Assembly: GCA_030683105.1 (NCBI GenBank)
Contig: JAUXMZ010000036.1
Location: forward strand, 1 to 64,000
From: Burkholderiales bacterium
GTDB lineage: Bacteria > Pseudomonadota > Gammaproteobacteria > Burkholderiales > SG8-41
DNA length: 64,000 nt
Direction of reading: 5' to 3'
This document shows, piece after piece, positions 7,959-16,886 of this stretch. The notes under the pieces were generated by a model. That model was not told the origin of the DNA. It searched no databases and was given only the letters and a program-made list of their open reading frames with translations. Within the stretch, counting starts at the first letter, position 1; every line of letters begins with the position of its first letter. The translations under genes and the position numbers were made by a program.

Positions 7959-9662
7959 TTAACCATATCGTCCCGTAAGATCGACGGCGCGCGCGAGTTC
8001 GCTGAGACTGGTGATGCCATCGATTACCCGCTGCATGCCCTCTTCGGCCAGCGGTTTGTAGCCCTTGGACATCGCCGCGGCCCGCAGTTCCTTGGCGGTG
8101 GCGCGGCGTGAGACAAGCTCGTCGAGGTCGCCGTCCATGATCAACAGTTCCATGATCGTGGTTCGTCCTTTATAGCCCTTGTTGTCGCAGTGCTTGCAGC
8201 CGGTGGCGCGGTGGAGATAGGACACCGATTGTGCAAGCTGGCCGAGCAGTTTGCGCTCCTCCGGGCTGGGGGCATACGCTTCCTTGCAGTGGGTGCACAG
8301 CACACGCACCAGGCGCTGGGCGATGATGCCGATGATATTGCCCGCCATGATGTCGGGCAGTATGCCGATGTCGAGCAGCCGCGGAAAGGCGCCCAGCGCC
8401 GAGTTGGTGTGCAGTGTGGTGAAAACCTGGTGACCGGTCATCGCCGCCCTGAACGCCATTTCCGCGGTTTCCTTGTCGCGCACCTCGCCCACCAGGATGA
8501 TGTCCGGGTCCTGGCGCATGATGGAGCGGATGCCGTTGGCGAAATCCATGCGCGCCACGTCGCTAACCGAGGTCTGGCGCATCAGCGTGAGCGGGTACTC
8601 GACGGGGTCTTCGAGGGTCATGATGTTGACAGTCTCGTTGTTGATCTGTGCCAGCAGCGAGTAGAGTGTCGTGGTCTTGCCGCTGCCGGTGGGCCCGGTG
8701 ACGATCAGGATGCCTTCGGGCCGCGCCAGCATGAGATTGAGCTTGTCCATCGACGACTTCGTGAGATTCATGCGGTCAAGATTGATGATCGATTTTTCGC
8801 GGTCGAGCACGCGCAGCACGATGTTCTCGCCGTGTATGGTGGGTTGGGTCGAGACCCGGAAATCGACCGGCCGGCCGTTAAGCGTCAACGACAGGCGCCC
8901 GTCCTGCGGCGCGCGCGTTTCGGCGATGTTCATATCGCTGATGACCTTGAGCCGGACCGTAATGCCGGGCATGTAGGTCTTGTGCAGGCTCCTCACGGTC
9001 TCGAGCACGCCGTCGATGCGGTACCGTATGCGCAGAAAAGCGTATTCGGGCTCGAAATGGATGTCCGAGGATCCGCGCTTCACGGCATCGACCAGCAGCG
9101 CGTTGACCAGGCGCACCATGGGCTGGGTATATTCGTCGCCGCCCGCCGCCAGGCTGTCGTAATCGATCTCGCCGGTTTCGATTTCCTTGAGGATGCCGTC
9201 GACCGATAGTTCGTAGCCGTAGAACTGGTCGATAAAATCTTCGAGCTGGGCCTCGGCCGCGAGCAGGGTCTGGATCTCGATTTTCGAACCCAGCGCCGCG
9301 CGCAGCTGATCCATGGCCACCACGTTGTAGGTTTCGGTGGTGGCGATCAGGAGCTGTCCTTCGTCGGGGTCGTAGGCGATCGGCAGAACGCGGTTGCGGC
9401 GGGCAAAATCCTGCGGCACCATTTTCAGCGCTTCGGCATCGGCCACCACCTGGGTCAGATCGATGGACTCCTGGCCGATGGTGCGCGCCATGGTGTCGCG
9501 GATCGCGTTCTCGGTGATGAACCCGAGCCGCACCAGCAGCCGCCCGATAGGCAGATGGGTGTTGCGCTGCTCGGCGAGCGCGATCGCGAGCTGATCGGCG
9601 GAGATCAGCCGCTGCTGTATCAGTAATTCGCCGAGCCGGAGTTTCTTGCGTTGTTCAGACAT
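7959..9662 (-). CDS. mshE: GspE/PilB-type secretion ATPase, MshE-like
   Basis: 567 residues: an N-terminal MshEN domain (about 1-150), Walker A GPTGSGKT at 323-330, Walker B around 387-393 (DIILVGEVRD), a His box (TLHTN at 416-420) and a tetracysteine zinc site CTHC (456-459) with CKHC (489-492). These are the marks of extension ATPases that power pilus or pseudopilus assembly. MshEN domains often bind cyclic di-GMP, so assembly may answer to that messenger. The gene follows the TPR gene by 18 bases. Confidence 0.93.
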   Translation of the reverse strand: MSEQRKKLRLGELLIQQRLISADQLAIALAEQRNTHLPIGRLLVRLGFITENAIRDTMARTIGQESIDLTQVVADAEALKMVPQDFARRNRVLPIAYDPDEGQLLIATTETYNVVAMDQLRAALGSKIEIQTLLAAEAQLEDFIDQFYGYELSVDGILKEIETGEIDYDSLAAGGDEYTQPMVRLVNALLVDAVKRGSSDIHFEPEYAFLRIRYRIDGVLETVRSLHKTYMPGITVRLKVISDMNIAETRAPQDGRLSLTLNGRPVDFRVSTQPTIHGENIVLRVLDREKSIINLDRMNLTKSSMDKLNLMLARPEGILIVTGPTGSGKTTTLYSLLAQINNETVNIMTLEDPVEYPLTLMRQTSVSDVARMDFANGIRSIMRQDPDIILVGEVRDKETAEMAFRAAMTGHQVFTTLHTNSALGAFPRLLDIGILPDIMAGNIIGIIAQRLVRVLCTHCKEAYAPSPEERKLLGQLAQSVSYLHRATGCKHCDNKGYKGRTTIMELLIMDGDLDELVSRRATAKELRAAAMSKGYKPLAEEGMQRVIDGITSLSELARAVDLTGRYG

Positions 9663-9680
9663 GGCAGCCTCTCCGGCAGG

Positions 9681-10892
9681 CTACTCTGCCCGGGAAGCGA
9701 GTTTGGCGATCCGCTCCTGGGCCTGAGTCAGGCTGAAATTCGCGCGCCCTTTGGTCGAGGCGAGTTGCAGGGCGCGCCGGTAATAGCCGAGCGCGAGCTT
9801 GGACTGGCTCACATGTTCGAGCCCGACTGCAAGGTTGTAAGCGTAATCCGCATTCGCGGGATCGAGGTGATGCGCCTGGAAGTAGGCTTGTTGCGCCTGC
9901 GCCCATAGCGACTGATCGGCGTACAGATTGCCCAGGGTGAAATAAAGGAAGGGTGAGGGTTCACGGGCAATCAGCTGCTTCAGGCGCGATTCCGCGGCGA
10001 GCGGGTCGGCGCGGCCGAGCAGGGAAATCAGGCCCGATTGCGCCAGAGCATGGCGCGGGTCGAGTTCGAGGATCTGCAGGTAGCGCCGGGTTGCCTCCTC
10101 CGGTTTGCCTTGCTGGGTTGCAATGGCGGCGAGTCCGAGCAGCGCATCGATGTTTTTCGGTTCGTTGCGCAGCAACTGGTTATACAGGCGCTGTGCCTCA
10201 TCGAGCGTATTGGCTTCGAGCGCAGCGTAGGCCTCGGCAAGCAGCGGTGTAACGGTTGCCGTCGTATTGGTGGTGCGACTCACGGTGATGGAGTTGCCCG
10301 TCGTCTCTGCGGCAGGTGACGGCAGAGCGGCAGACACGGCGGGTTTAGCCTTAGGGGGCGGCGTGACGCCGGCCTGCGGCGGTGCGGGTTCGGTTGAAGG
10401 CTGGATCAGACTCGATGTGGGTATCGGCGGCGCGGGTGACACAGGGGCCTGAGCCAGCGGCGGCGCGGGCGGCGGCCGGCTGATCAGAAGGCTGGGATGG
10501 AATATCTGCAGGTAAACGTACACACCGAAACCGACCAGGAAAACCCCCGCGATAGTACCCAGCGCGACGATGGGATGAGCGCGCAGGTAGAGGCCCAGGC
10601 CGCTGGGGCTGCGTTTGCTGGCGGCCTGAATGACGGTAGCGGCCTTCGTCTGTCCGTTCTGGGTTTTTGCCGGCGCGGCGGCAGAACCGACGGGTGGCGG
10701 GACAGATTTCTGAGCCGGTTCGATGCGGGGCTCAAACGAGGGGGTTTCCGCGGGCAGTGGCTCAAGCGATAGTTCTTGCACTGCTGCAATCGTCGCCGGG
10801 GCGGGGACGGCGATGGGCCTGGTCCCGGGCTCTGACTGCGCGGTACTCCGGTCTTTGGCGGCCTTTTCCAGGGCCTTCATCAACAGACTCAT
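9681..10892 (-). CDS. mshN: MshN-like TPR protein
   Basis: 403 residues from the ATG at 10892 (MSLLMKALEKAAKDR), which overlaps the secretin stop as ATGA; a longer frame to 11219 lies over the secretin gene and is a shadow. A Pro/Ala-rich stretch and one membrane helix (LGTIAGVFLVGFGVYVYLQI) are followed by a Pro-rich linker and four or more TPRs in the C-terminal 180 residues (AYAALEANTLDEAQRLYNQL and similar). It is probably anchored in the inner membrane with periplasmic TPRs that assist secretin or pilus assembly. The N-terminal motif is common to MshN and GspB-like proteins. Confidence 0.75.
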   Translation of the reverse strand: MSLLMKALEKAAKDRSTAQSEPGTRPIAVPAPATIAAVQELSLEPLPAETPSFEPRIEPAQKSVPPPVGSAAAPAKTQNGQTKAATVIQAASKRSPSGLGLYLRAHPIVALGTIAGVFLVGFGVYVYLQIFHPSLLISRPPPAPPLAQAPVSPAPPIPTSSLIQPSTEPAPPQAGVTPPPKAKPAVSAALPSPAAETTGNSITVSRTTNTTATVTPLLAEAYAALEANTLDEAQRLYNQLLRNEPKNIDALLGLAAIATQQGKPEEATRRYLQILELDPRHALAQSGLISLLGRADPLAAESRLKQLIAREPSPFLYFTLGNLYADQSLWAQAQQAYFQAHHLDPANADYAYNLAVGLEHVSQSKLALGYYRRALQLASTKGRANFSLTQAQERIAKLASRAE

Positions 10893-12772
10893 TGCGCGGC
10901 GCCGGCCTTCGCTGCGGGCGGTTGCTCGGGCTGGGGCAGGAAGCGCTGGAAGAATTTCAGCTCCTCGCTTTCCAGTGACGGATTTTTGATCACCGTCGGG
11001 CGCAGGAAAATAACCAGCTCGGATTTGGTGACGCGTTCGTTGCGGAAGCGGAACGCTTCGCCGGCGGCGCCCAGTTTGTCGGCGCCGGGTAATTGCTCGC
11101 GGTTTCTCACTACATTGTCCTGCATCAGACCGCCCAGAATGATGGTCTGCCCGGTGCCGACCTGCAGCACTGATTCCATTTCCCGCACCTGTATTTGCGG
11201 CACCAGATTCGAAATGCAATTTTTTGGTATCGCATTGTCGCAGAGGCTGGGGTTGGGATCCTGCACCGGAGTCAACTGGCGCGATACCGTGGGCCGCACC
11301 GTGAGCAGCACGCGCCCGTCCTCATTGATCTGCGGCGTAACCCCCATCACGACACCGACGGCAACGCTCTTGGCCGTCGTGGTGAAGGTGGTGAGGGAGG
11401 GTCCAGTCGTGGAGGTCGAGGTCTGGGCCTGGATGTCGAAGTAGACGAGGTTGTCCACCGCTTTGAGCAGCGCGGTCTGGTTATTGAGCACCATGAGTTT
11501 CGGGCTGGACAGCACACGCGTGTCGCCGAACTCCTGCAACAACTTGATCGAAGCTGCGATATTGCCGAGGCGCGTATTGTTCGCCACACCAACCGTGATA
11601 GCGTTGCCGGCCGCAGCGCCTGCAAGCGCAGTCGCGCCACTGAACCCTCCAGTCAGAGACTGGCTGAGTGTGAATCCGGCGATATCGCCGGTTGTTTGCA
11701 GGCGGCTCCAGTCTATGCCGCCCTGGTAGGCGTCCGACAATTGCACTTCGACGATGGTGGCCTCGATCAGCACCTGGCGCTGTGCGCCGTTTTCCACTTT
11801 GGTCAGGTAGTCCTGGACCAGTTGATGCTGTTTGTCGGTGCCGTTGACGGTGATGGTGCCGGCAACCGGGTTGACGATGACATCGTCGGGCAGCAGTGAT
11901 GAATTTTGTTGTTGCCCGCCACCCAGGCCACTCAGTGAGGTGGCCAGGGATGACGCGGCCGCGCCAGCTTTGCTTGCCGCCTCCATCTGTTTGGCTCTGA
12001 TATCCTGCTCCTGCTTGATCAATTCCAGCCGGTTTTGTTTCGCTGCCGCTGACAGGCTTTGTTGCAGCGACGAGTTCAGAATCGAACGCACCGACTGCTC
12101 GAGCACTTTCCAGAAGTCCGAATTAGAGGTCGTAGTGACTGTTGTTGACGAGGTGTTGCCGCCCGCGCCCCCGCCTCCACCCGATGAGCCTGTGCCGGCG
12201 GCGGAGATCTGCCCGGAGGCCCCGGTGGTCGAGGTGGTAGTCCGCTGTATGTTGACGTAATTGACGATGTAGGTCTTGAGGTACGGCGTGTCGGACGACA
12301 CCACGATCGTGTTGCCCTCGACGCGGTAGCGTAAATTAACTTGTTTCGCTACTCGATCGAGGATCGCCGGCAGCGTTTCGTCTATGGCGTTGAGACTGAC
12401 CAATCCGGTCAGCCCGGCATGGATGTCGATGTTTTGCCTGGTGTCGCGCGCCAGCGCCAGCAGCAGTTCCTTGACCGGCACTTCGTTGACCACCACGCTG
12501 TAGGTTTGGGGCTTGATCGCAGGTTTTGGCGGAGGCACGAAACTGCTGATACGCGCCGGGGGAGGTATAGCCGCCTCTGGTTCGGGTTTTGCCTGCGGCG
12601 CGCCGATGTGGCCCTCGGAAGGTGGAACGTAGGGGCGGATCTGGGCGCAGCCTGAAACCAGCATCAATGCGACGATGCCGGCCATTAACCATGAATGCCG
12701 CAGCGTTTCCGCATGCGTAGCCTGGTGTGCGGGACTCGATAACGCCTGGCCAATCGCACGTTGTGACTGCAT
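10889..12772 (-). CDS. mshL: Secretin (PilQ/MshL family) lipoprotein
   Basis: 627 residues. A signal peptide with lipobox VSGC (Cys42) precedes an STN/N0 domain (about 95-170), a Gly/Ser-rich insert (SSGGGGGAGGNTSS), an N1-like domain and the C-terminal secretin core with VEVQLSDAYQGGIDW and VGVVMGVTPQINEDGRVLL. Secretins form the outer-membrane channel. The start is supported by AGAGGAAA 4 bases before the ATG. The 5' flank is repeat copy 2, which ends just upstream of this ribosome site, so the insertion spared translation initiation. Confidence 0.92.
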   Translation of the reverse strand: MQSQRAIGQALSSPAHQATHAETLRHSWLMAGIVALMLVSGCAQIRPYVPPSEGHIGAPQAKPEPEAAIPPPARISSFVPPPKPAIKPQTYSVVVNEVPVKELLLALARDTRQNIDIHAGLTGLVSLNAIDETLPAILDRVAKQVNLRYRVEGNTIVVSSDTPYLKTYIVNYVNIQRTTTSTTGASGQISAAGTGSSGGGGGAGGNTSSTTVTTTSNSDFWKVLEQSVRSILNSSLQQSLSAAAKQNRLELIKQEQDIRAKQMEAASKAGAAASSLATSLSGLGGGQQQNSSLLPDDVIVNPVAGTITVNGTDKQHQLVQDYLTKVENGAQRQVLIEATIVEVQLSDAYQGGIDWSRLQTTGDIAGFTLSQSLTGGFSGATALAGAAAGNAITVGVANNTRLGNIAASIKLLQEFGDTRVLSSPKLMVLNNQTALLKAVDNLVYFDIQAQTSTSTTGPSLTTFTTTAKSVAVGVVMGVTPQINEDGRVLLTVRPTVSRQLTPVQDPNPSLCDNAIPKNCISNLVPQIQVREMESVLQVGTGQTIILGGLMQDNVVRNREQLPGADKLGAAGEAFRFRNERVTKSELVIFLRPTVIKNPSLESEELKFFQRFLPQPEQPPAAKAGAAQ

Positions 12773-12787
12773 TAAATTTCCTCTCTT

Positions 12788-12992
12788 AGGCGTTTGCCGG
12801 AGTCCGGCAAACGCCTAACATGAAAAGCGCTGGGTGAATAACGATGTACTAAAATAATGACGTTATCTCCGGCCAGTCCAGTGTTTCGACACGTAAAGTT
12901 TCTTTCTTAAGCAGCCTGTCGTCGCAGCGCAGATCAGCAGCGATCCGTTAACGTGACACGCTCTGGTGAGAGGCCAAGTCCGACAGGCTACT
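12788..12992. repeat. Interspersed A/B palindromic element, copy 2 (reverse orientation)
   Basis: Unit B is a perfect hairpin (AGGCGTTTGCCGG and CCGGCAAACGCCT, 12788-12816). A ~93-base spacer containing GTTTCGACACGTAAAG follows. Unit A occupies 12910-12992, with AGCAGCCTGTCG, GATCCGTTAACGT and AAGTCCGACAGGCT. It fills the whole gap between the ExeA-like gene and the secretin gene. The ExeA-like stop codon at 12948 lies inside unit A. Confidence 0.88.
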
Positions 12993-14507
12993 GGTCTGAT
13001 GCTGTTTTATTTCCGTCCGGACGCCGTGCACGGTGCGTAAAAGCGGCCGATCCTTTTTCAGAAACGGCGGCAAATCCGCAAGCGCCTCCCTGGCAGCACG
13101 GACGTTGCTGAAACTACCATAAAGAACCGTAATCGACGGCTTTTGTTTAGCCTTCGTACGATACACAAAAATCCTATTTATTTCAATGTAGTTAGATAAT
13201 ACATTGAGATGATCCTTTAGCTGCTGCTCATCGCTGGTTCCCATGAGCTGGATACTGACCGTATTTTGCTTTTCGCTGGCCAGCCATTCCTGGGTCGCGG
13301 CAAGCCGCGACTGCACCGGATCGGGCGCGGACGCTTGGGACGGACCCCCGCCTGCGCTTGCCGGTGTGGCGTGAGGGCTCGCTAACTCAGGCCTGGCCAC
13401 GCTGTTGGCAGATCCGACTGTGGGCACAGTCGAATTAATGCCGTATCCTGTTGTTTTATTTGATATATTATCCTGGCTACGCAATGTATCCTGGGTATTG
13501 GCGGCTGTTCCAGACGGCTGGATGGCGGCAGTTGCTGTGCCTGTTGAGGAAGAGGGGTTAGCGACCACTGCCGGCGTTTTGGCCGGAGCAGCATTGCCGC
13601 GCTCGAAAAGGGCATAAGCGCCGACGCCGAGAGCCGCTCCCAACAGGATAAGTGCCGTACCCCAGGCAAAACGGGGCGTAATGCGCGGTTTGCGGTTCTG
13701 GCTGAACTCGCTGTCGCGCACCGCCGCCTCGACGTGTTTCATGCGGATGGTGTGCGTGTTTTCAGAAAACGCCGCGAGCAGGGCCTTGTCGGCAATGAGG
13801 TTGACGCGGCGCGTGAGTCCGTCTGATGCCTGCGCGATGAATTTTACAACCGCCGGGGAAAACAGGTCCGGACCGCGATATCCCGCGGCGCGCATGCGGA
13901 ACATCAGGTATTCGTGGATCTCGCGCACGCCGAGCGGCTCGAGGCGGAAGCTGTGGGTAATGCGCTCGCGCAACTGGCGGATGTTGGGCTGGCGCAGGTT
14001 GTCGTCGAGTTCGGGCTGGCCGAACAGCACGATCTGCAGCAGCTTGTCGTTGCGCGTTTCGAGATTCGACAGCAGCCGGATTTCCTCCAGCGTGGCCAGA
14101 GGCATGCTCTGGGATTCCTCGACGAACACCACGACACGCTTGCCGTCGGCGTGGCGCTTGAGCAGATGACCGTGCAATGCCTGCATCACTTCAAGACGGC
14201 TTGCATCGCGGGCTATGCTGAGCTGCAGTTCGAAAGCGATCGCATGCAGGATGTCGTCGGGCGACACGCTCGGATTGGCCAGATAGACGGTTTCGATGTG
14301 CGCCGGCAGTTGCGTTTGCAGCATGTTGCAGAGCATGGTCTTGCCGCTGCCGACTTCGCCCGTCACCTTGACGATGCCCTCGCCGTGGCTGATGGCATAA
14401 ATCAGCGCTTCCAGTATCGGCCCGCGATTGCCGCCGCCAAAGAAAAACTCGGTGTTAGGCGTGATCTTGAAGGGGGCCTGATCCAGTCCGAAGTGGCTGT
14501 AATACAT
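12948..14507 (-). CDS. mshM: ExeA/MshM-type AAA ATPase with C-terminal SPOR-like domain
   Basis: 519 residues. Walker A GEVGSGKT lies at 50-57. The Walker B region VVVFVEESQ has Glu-Glu in place of the usual Asp-Glu, and the AAA core runs to about 265. A membrane helix (RFAWGTALILLGAALGVGAYALF, near 275-297) leads to a Ser/Thr/Pro-rich linker and a C-terminal SPOR-like fold (TVSIQLMGTSDEQQLKDHL ... YGSFSNVRAAREAL). Such proteins bind peptidoglycan and help place the secretin. The last ~14 residues (SLSDLASHQSVSR) and the stop are encoded by repeat copy 2, so the original C-terminus was probably replaced or extended. Confidence 0.87.
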   Translation of the reverse strand: MYYSHFGLDQAPFKITPNTEFFFGGGNRGPILEALIYAISHGEGIVKVTGEVGSGKTMLCNMLQTQLPAHIETVYLANPSVSPDDILHAIAFELQLSIARDASRLEVMQALHGHLLKRHADGKRVVVFVEESQSMPLATLEEIRLLSNLETRNDKLLQIVLFGQPELDDNLRQPNIRQLRERITHSFRLEPLGVREIHEYLMFRMRAAGYRGPDLFSPAVVKFIAQASDGLTRRVNLIADKALLAAFSENTHTIRMKHVEAAVRDSEFSQNRKPRITPRFAWGTALILLGAALGVGAYALFERGNAAPAKTPAVVANPSSSTGTATAAIQPSGTAANTQDTLRSQDNISNKTTGYGINSTVPTVGSANSVARPELASPHATPASAGGGPSQASAPDPVQSRLAATQEWLASEKQNTVSIQLMGTSDEQQLKDHLNVLSNYIEINRIFVYRTKAKQKPSITVLYGSFSNVRAAREALADLPPFLKKDRPLLRTVHGVRTEIKQHQTSSLSDLASHQSVSR

Positions 14508-14539
14508 GGGGGCTTTAAAGGGTTCCTGGCGGCGGGCGA

Positions 14540-15994
14540 TTATTTAATGTTTGCCGGCGAGGGGTTGTCGCTTGCGGCTTCGTTGGCGTGGACCTGCATC
14601 CGGCTGTAGAGCGTGGTGCGGTGGATGCCGAGCAGCTTGGCGGCCTGGGTCAGGTTGCCGCGGGTGATGGCCAGCGCGGCCTCGACATAGCCGCGCTCCC
14701 ATTCCTGCAGCGTGTGGTCGAGGTTGAAATTTTTCTGCACCTGCAACTGGCGCTTGGCCGCTTCCTGCAAAGCCGCAAAATCCTGCGTTACCGGCATCCC
14801 CGGCAGGTCGATATCCATGCTCTCCATGTCGAGTTCAGCCTGCAGCCGTTCGGGATTCACCGCGGTTCCGGCATACTTGGTGGTCAGGCGGATGACGATG
14901 TTCCGCAGTTCGCGCACGTTGCCGGGAAAACTGTATTCGAGCCACAGCGCCATCGCCGGCTTGTCGAGCGTGAATGGCTTCACGCCGGCCTGGTTGGCAT
15001 AAAACTCGCGGAAGTGATCGAGCAGTATGATTTTGTCGTCGTTCAGATCGCGCAACGCCGGCACGCTGACGGTGAACACCGACAGCCGGTGATAAAGATC
15101 GGCGCGGAAATGGCCTTTGCGGATTTCCTGGCGCATATCGCGGTTGGTCGCGGCAATGACGCGCGCGTTTGACACCCGGCTCTGGGTTTCGCCAACCCGC
15201 TGGAATTCGCCGTTTTCGAGTACCCGCAGCAGCTTGGCCTGCAGCTCCAGCGGCAGTTCGCCGATTTCATCGAGGAACAGGGTTGAGTCCTTGGCGTCTT
15301 CGAAATATCCGGCGCGCGAAGTCGTGGCACCGGTAAACGATCCTTTGCTGTAACCAAACAGTGTCGGTTCCACCAGGTTGGGCGAAATCGCGGCGCAGTT
15401 CAGCGCCAGGAAGGGGCGCGCGGCGCGATTGCTCATCATGTGCAACGCCTTTGCGACCAGTTCCTTGCCGCTGCCCGACTCGCCCTCGATCAACACCGGA
15501 AACGGCGCGCTGGCAAATTGCGAAATCTGCTGGCGTAACTTTTCCATGAGCAGGCTCTTGCCGAGCAACCCCCCCTCGGCAGCTTCGCCCAGTTCGGCGT
15601 CGCGGATCTGCAACGCCGAGAGCAGCAGCGCCTTGAGCGTTTCGGGTTCGCACGGTTTGGCGACGAACTCGATCGCGCCCAGGGTCCGCGCATGGCGCGC
15701 ATTGGTTTCGTCGCTTTGGCCCGAGAGCACGACGATTTTCATTCCCGGCGAATAGGCGATCAGTTCGCTGATCAGGCGAAAACCCTCATCCGGGCGGTGC
15801 GGCGTCGGGGGCAGCCCCAGGTCGATCAGCGCGAGTTGCGGCGGATCGTCGAGTTGCCGCAACAGGCTTTTGACTTGCGCGCGCGAATCCGCGACGTAGA
15901 CCGAAAAATCCCGGCTCAACACGAAGTTGAGGGTATCGGTAATCAGCGGATCGTCGTCAACGATCAGCAGCTCGGGCTTTGTCTTCTCAGTCAA
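14540..15994 (-). CDS. Sigma-54-dependent response regulator (NtrC/PrsR class)
   Basis: 484 residues: an N-terminal receiver with acidic pocket DDD (13-15) and phospho-acceptor Asp58 (LIDLG), an AAA domain with Walker A GESGSGKE at 171-178, a sigma-54 contact loop GSFTGA at 218-223 (usually GAFTGA), Walker [10 protein letters not shown], an arginine finger region, and a Fis-type helix-turn-helix ([19 protein letters not shown]). It would activate RpoN-dependent promoters. As the first gene of the msh-like cluster it may control the cluster, but no clear -24/-12 site is seen upstream. It resembles PEP-CTERM-associated regulators, though no exosortase genes lie here. No partner kinase is in view. 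Confidence 0.88.
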   Translation of the reverse strand: MTEKTKPELLIVDDDPLITDTLNFVLSRDFSVYVADSRAQVKSLLRQLDDPPQLALIDLGLPPTPHRPDEGFRLISELIAYSPGMKIVVLSGQSDETNARHARTLGAIEFVAKPCEPETLKALLLSALQIRDAELGEAAEGGLLGKSLLMEKLRQQISQFASAPFPVLIEGESGSGKELVAKALHMMSNRAARPFLALNCAAISPNLVEPTLFGYSKGSFTGATTSRAGYFEDAKDSTLFLDEIGELPLELQAKLLRVLENGEFQRVGETQSRVSNARVIAATNRDMRQEIRKGHFRADLYHRLSVFTVSVPALRDLNDDKIILLDHFREFYANQAGVKPFTLDKPAMALWLEYSFPGNVRELRNIVIRLTTKYAGTAVNPERLQAELDMESMDIDLPGMPVTQDFAALQEAAKRQLQVQKNFNLDHTLQEWERGYVEAALAITRGNLTQAAKLLGIHRTTLYSRMQVHANEAASDNPSPANIK

Positions 15995-16058
15995 TTGCCG
16001 ACGCTCCTCGTCACATCACGGTGCTATTGTGCCAGATCGCTGTCCCGGGCGCAGTCTG

Positions 16059-16793
16059 TTATGTCACAGCTGCCGCATCTGAGATGCATGCGAGAAAGGC
16101 CTGTTCGAGGTCGCCGCAACCGTGTTTGCGCAGCAACTCGTCGGGCGTGCCGGCAAACTGCAGCCGTCCGCCATGCACGATGGCCATGCGATCGCACATC
16201 TCGGCGACGTCGGCAAGCGCGTGAGAAGTGAAAAACAGCGTGCGCTGAGTGTGACGTAATTCACGAAGTTCGCGCTTCAGAAGCGCGCGCGCTTTGGGAT
16301 CGAGGCCGCTGGTCGGTTCGTCCAGGATGTACAGATCCTTGCCGGAGAGCAGGCAGGCGGCCAGTCCAAGTTTCTGTGTCATGCCCTTGGAGTAGGTGCG
16401 CGCCGGGCGGGTCAGTGCCGACAGATCTAGGCCCAGCGCTTCGAACGTGTGCGCCACCCGCGCCTCGTCATACGGCGCGCGGTACAATTCCAGCATATAG
16501 CGCAGGAAATCCCGGCCGGTCAGGTAAAAAGGCGGATTGAAGCGCTCGGGCAGATAGGCAACACGGGCGCGCGCCGCAGTCCCGCTGTGTGGAATCCCGA
16601 AGATTTCGATGTTGCCGGAATCGGCATCGCAAAAATCGAGCATGCATTTGATGAGCGTGGTCTTGCCGGAACCGTTCTCCCCGACCAGCCCGAAACATTC
16701 TCCGCGCCGTACCTCGAGCGTGAATCCGGCCAGCGCAACAGCTCCGGCAAAGGATTTTCCGACCTGGTCGAAGCGCAGCGCGATGTCACTCAT
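16059..16793 (-). CDS. ABC transporter ATP-binding protein (orphan)
   Basis: 244 residues. Walker A GENGSGKT (about 38-45), an ABC signature of unusual form (YSKGMTQKL), Walker B LYILDEPTSGLD and the switch His (FFTSHAL) are all present, so it should hydrolyse ATP. It resembles the CcmA/NosF-like ATPases of ABC-2 exporters. No permease gene lies on either side: upstream is a divergent oxygenase and downstream the response regulator. Its partner may be elsewhere, or the operon may have been split. Confidence 0.85.
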   Translation of the reverse strand: MSDIALRFDQVGKSFAGAVALAGFTLEVRRGECFGLVGENGSGKTTLIKCMLDFCDADSGNIEIFGIPHSGTAARARVAYLPERFNPPFYLTGRDFLRYMLELYRAPYDEARVAHTFEALGLDLSALTRPARTYSKGMTQKLGLAACLLSGKDLYILDEPTSGLDPKARALLKRELRELRHTQRTLFFTSHALADVAEMCDRMAIVHGGRLQFAGTPDELLRKHGCGDLEQAFLACISDAAAVT

Positions 16794-16874
16794 GCGCAGT
16801 AACTTATCCTAAAGACAATGAACCGTAAACAGGGCAAATGAATCTTTGTTTTTCCGCTTATTTGAAATGGGTTT

Positions 16875-16880
16875 TATAAT
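16875..16880 (+). promoter_or_regulatory. Candidate -10 box (TATAAT) for the diiron oxygenase gene
   Basis: A perfect TATAAT lies 6 bases before the ATG at 16887 in an AT-rich gap. No good -35 is seen at the right spacing. If it is used, the transcript would be leaderless or initiate translation at the next ATG (16902). Confidence 0.35.
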
Positions 16881-16886
16881 CCGATC

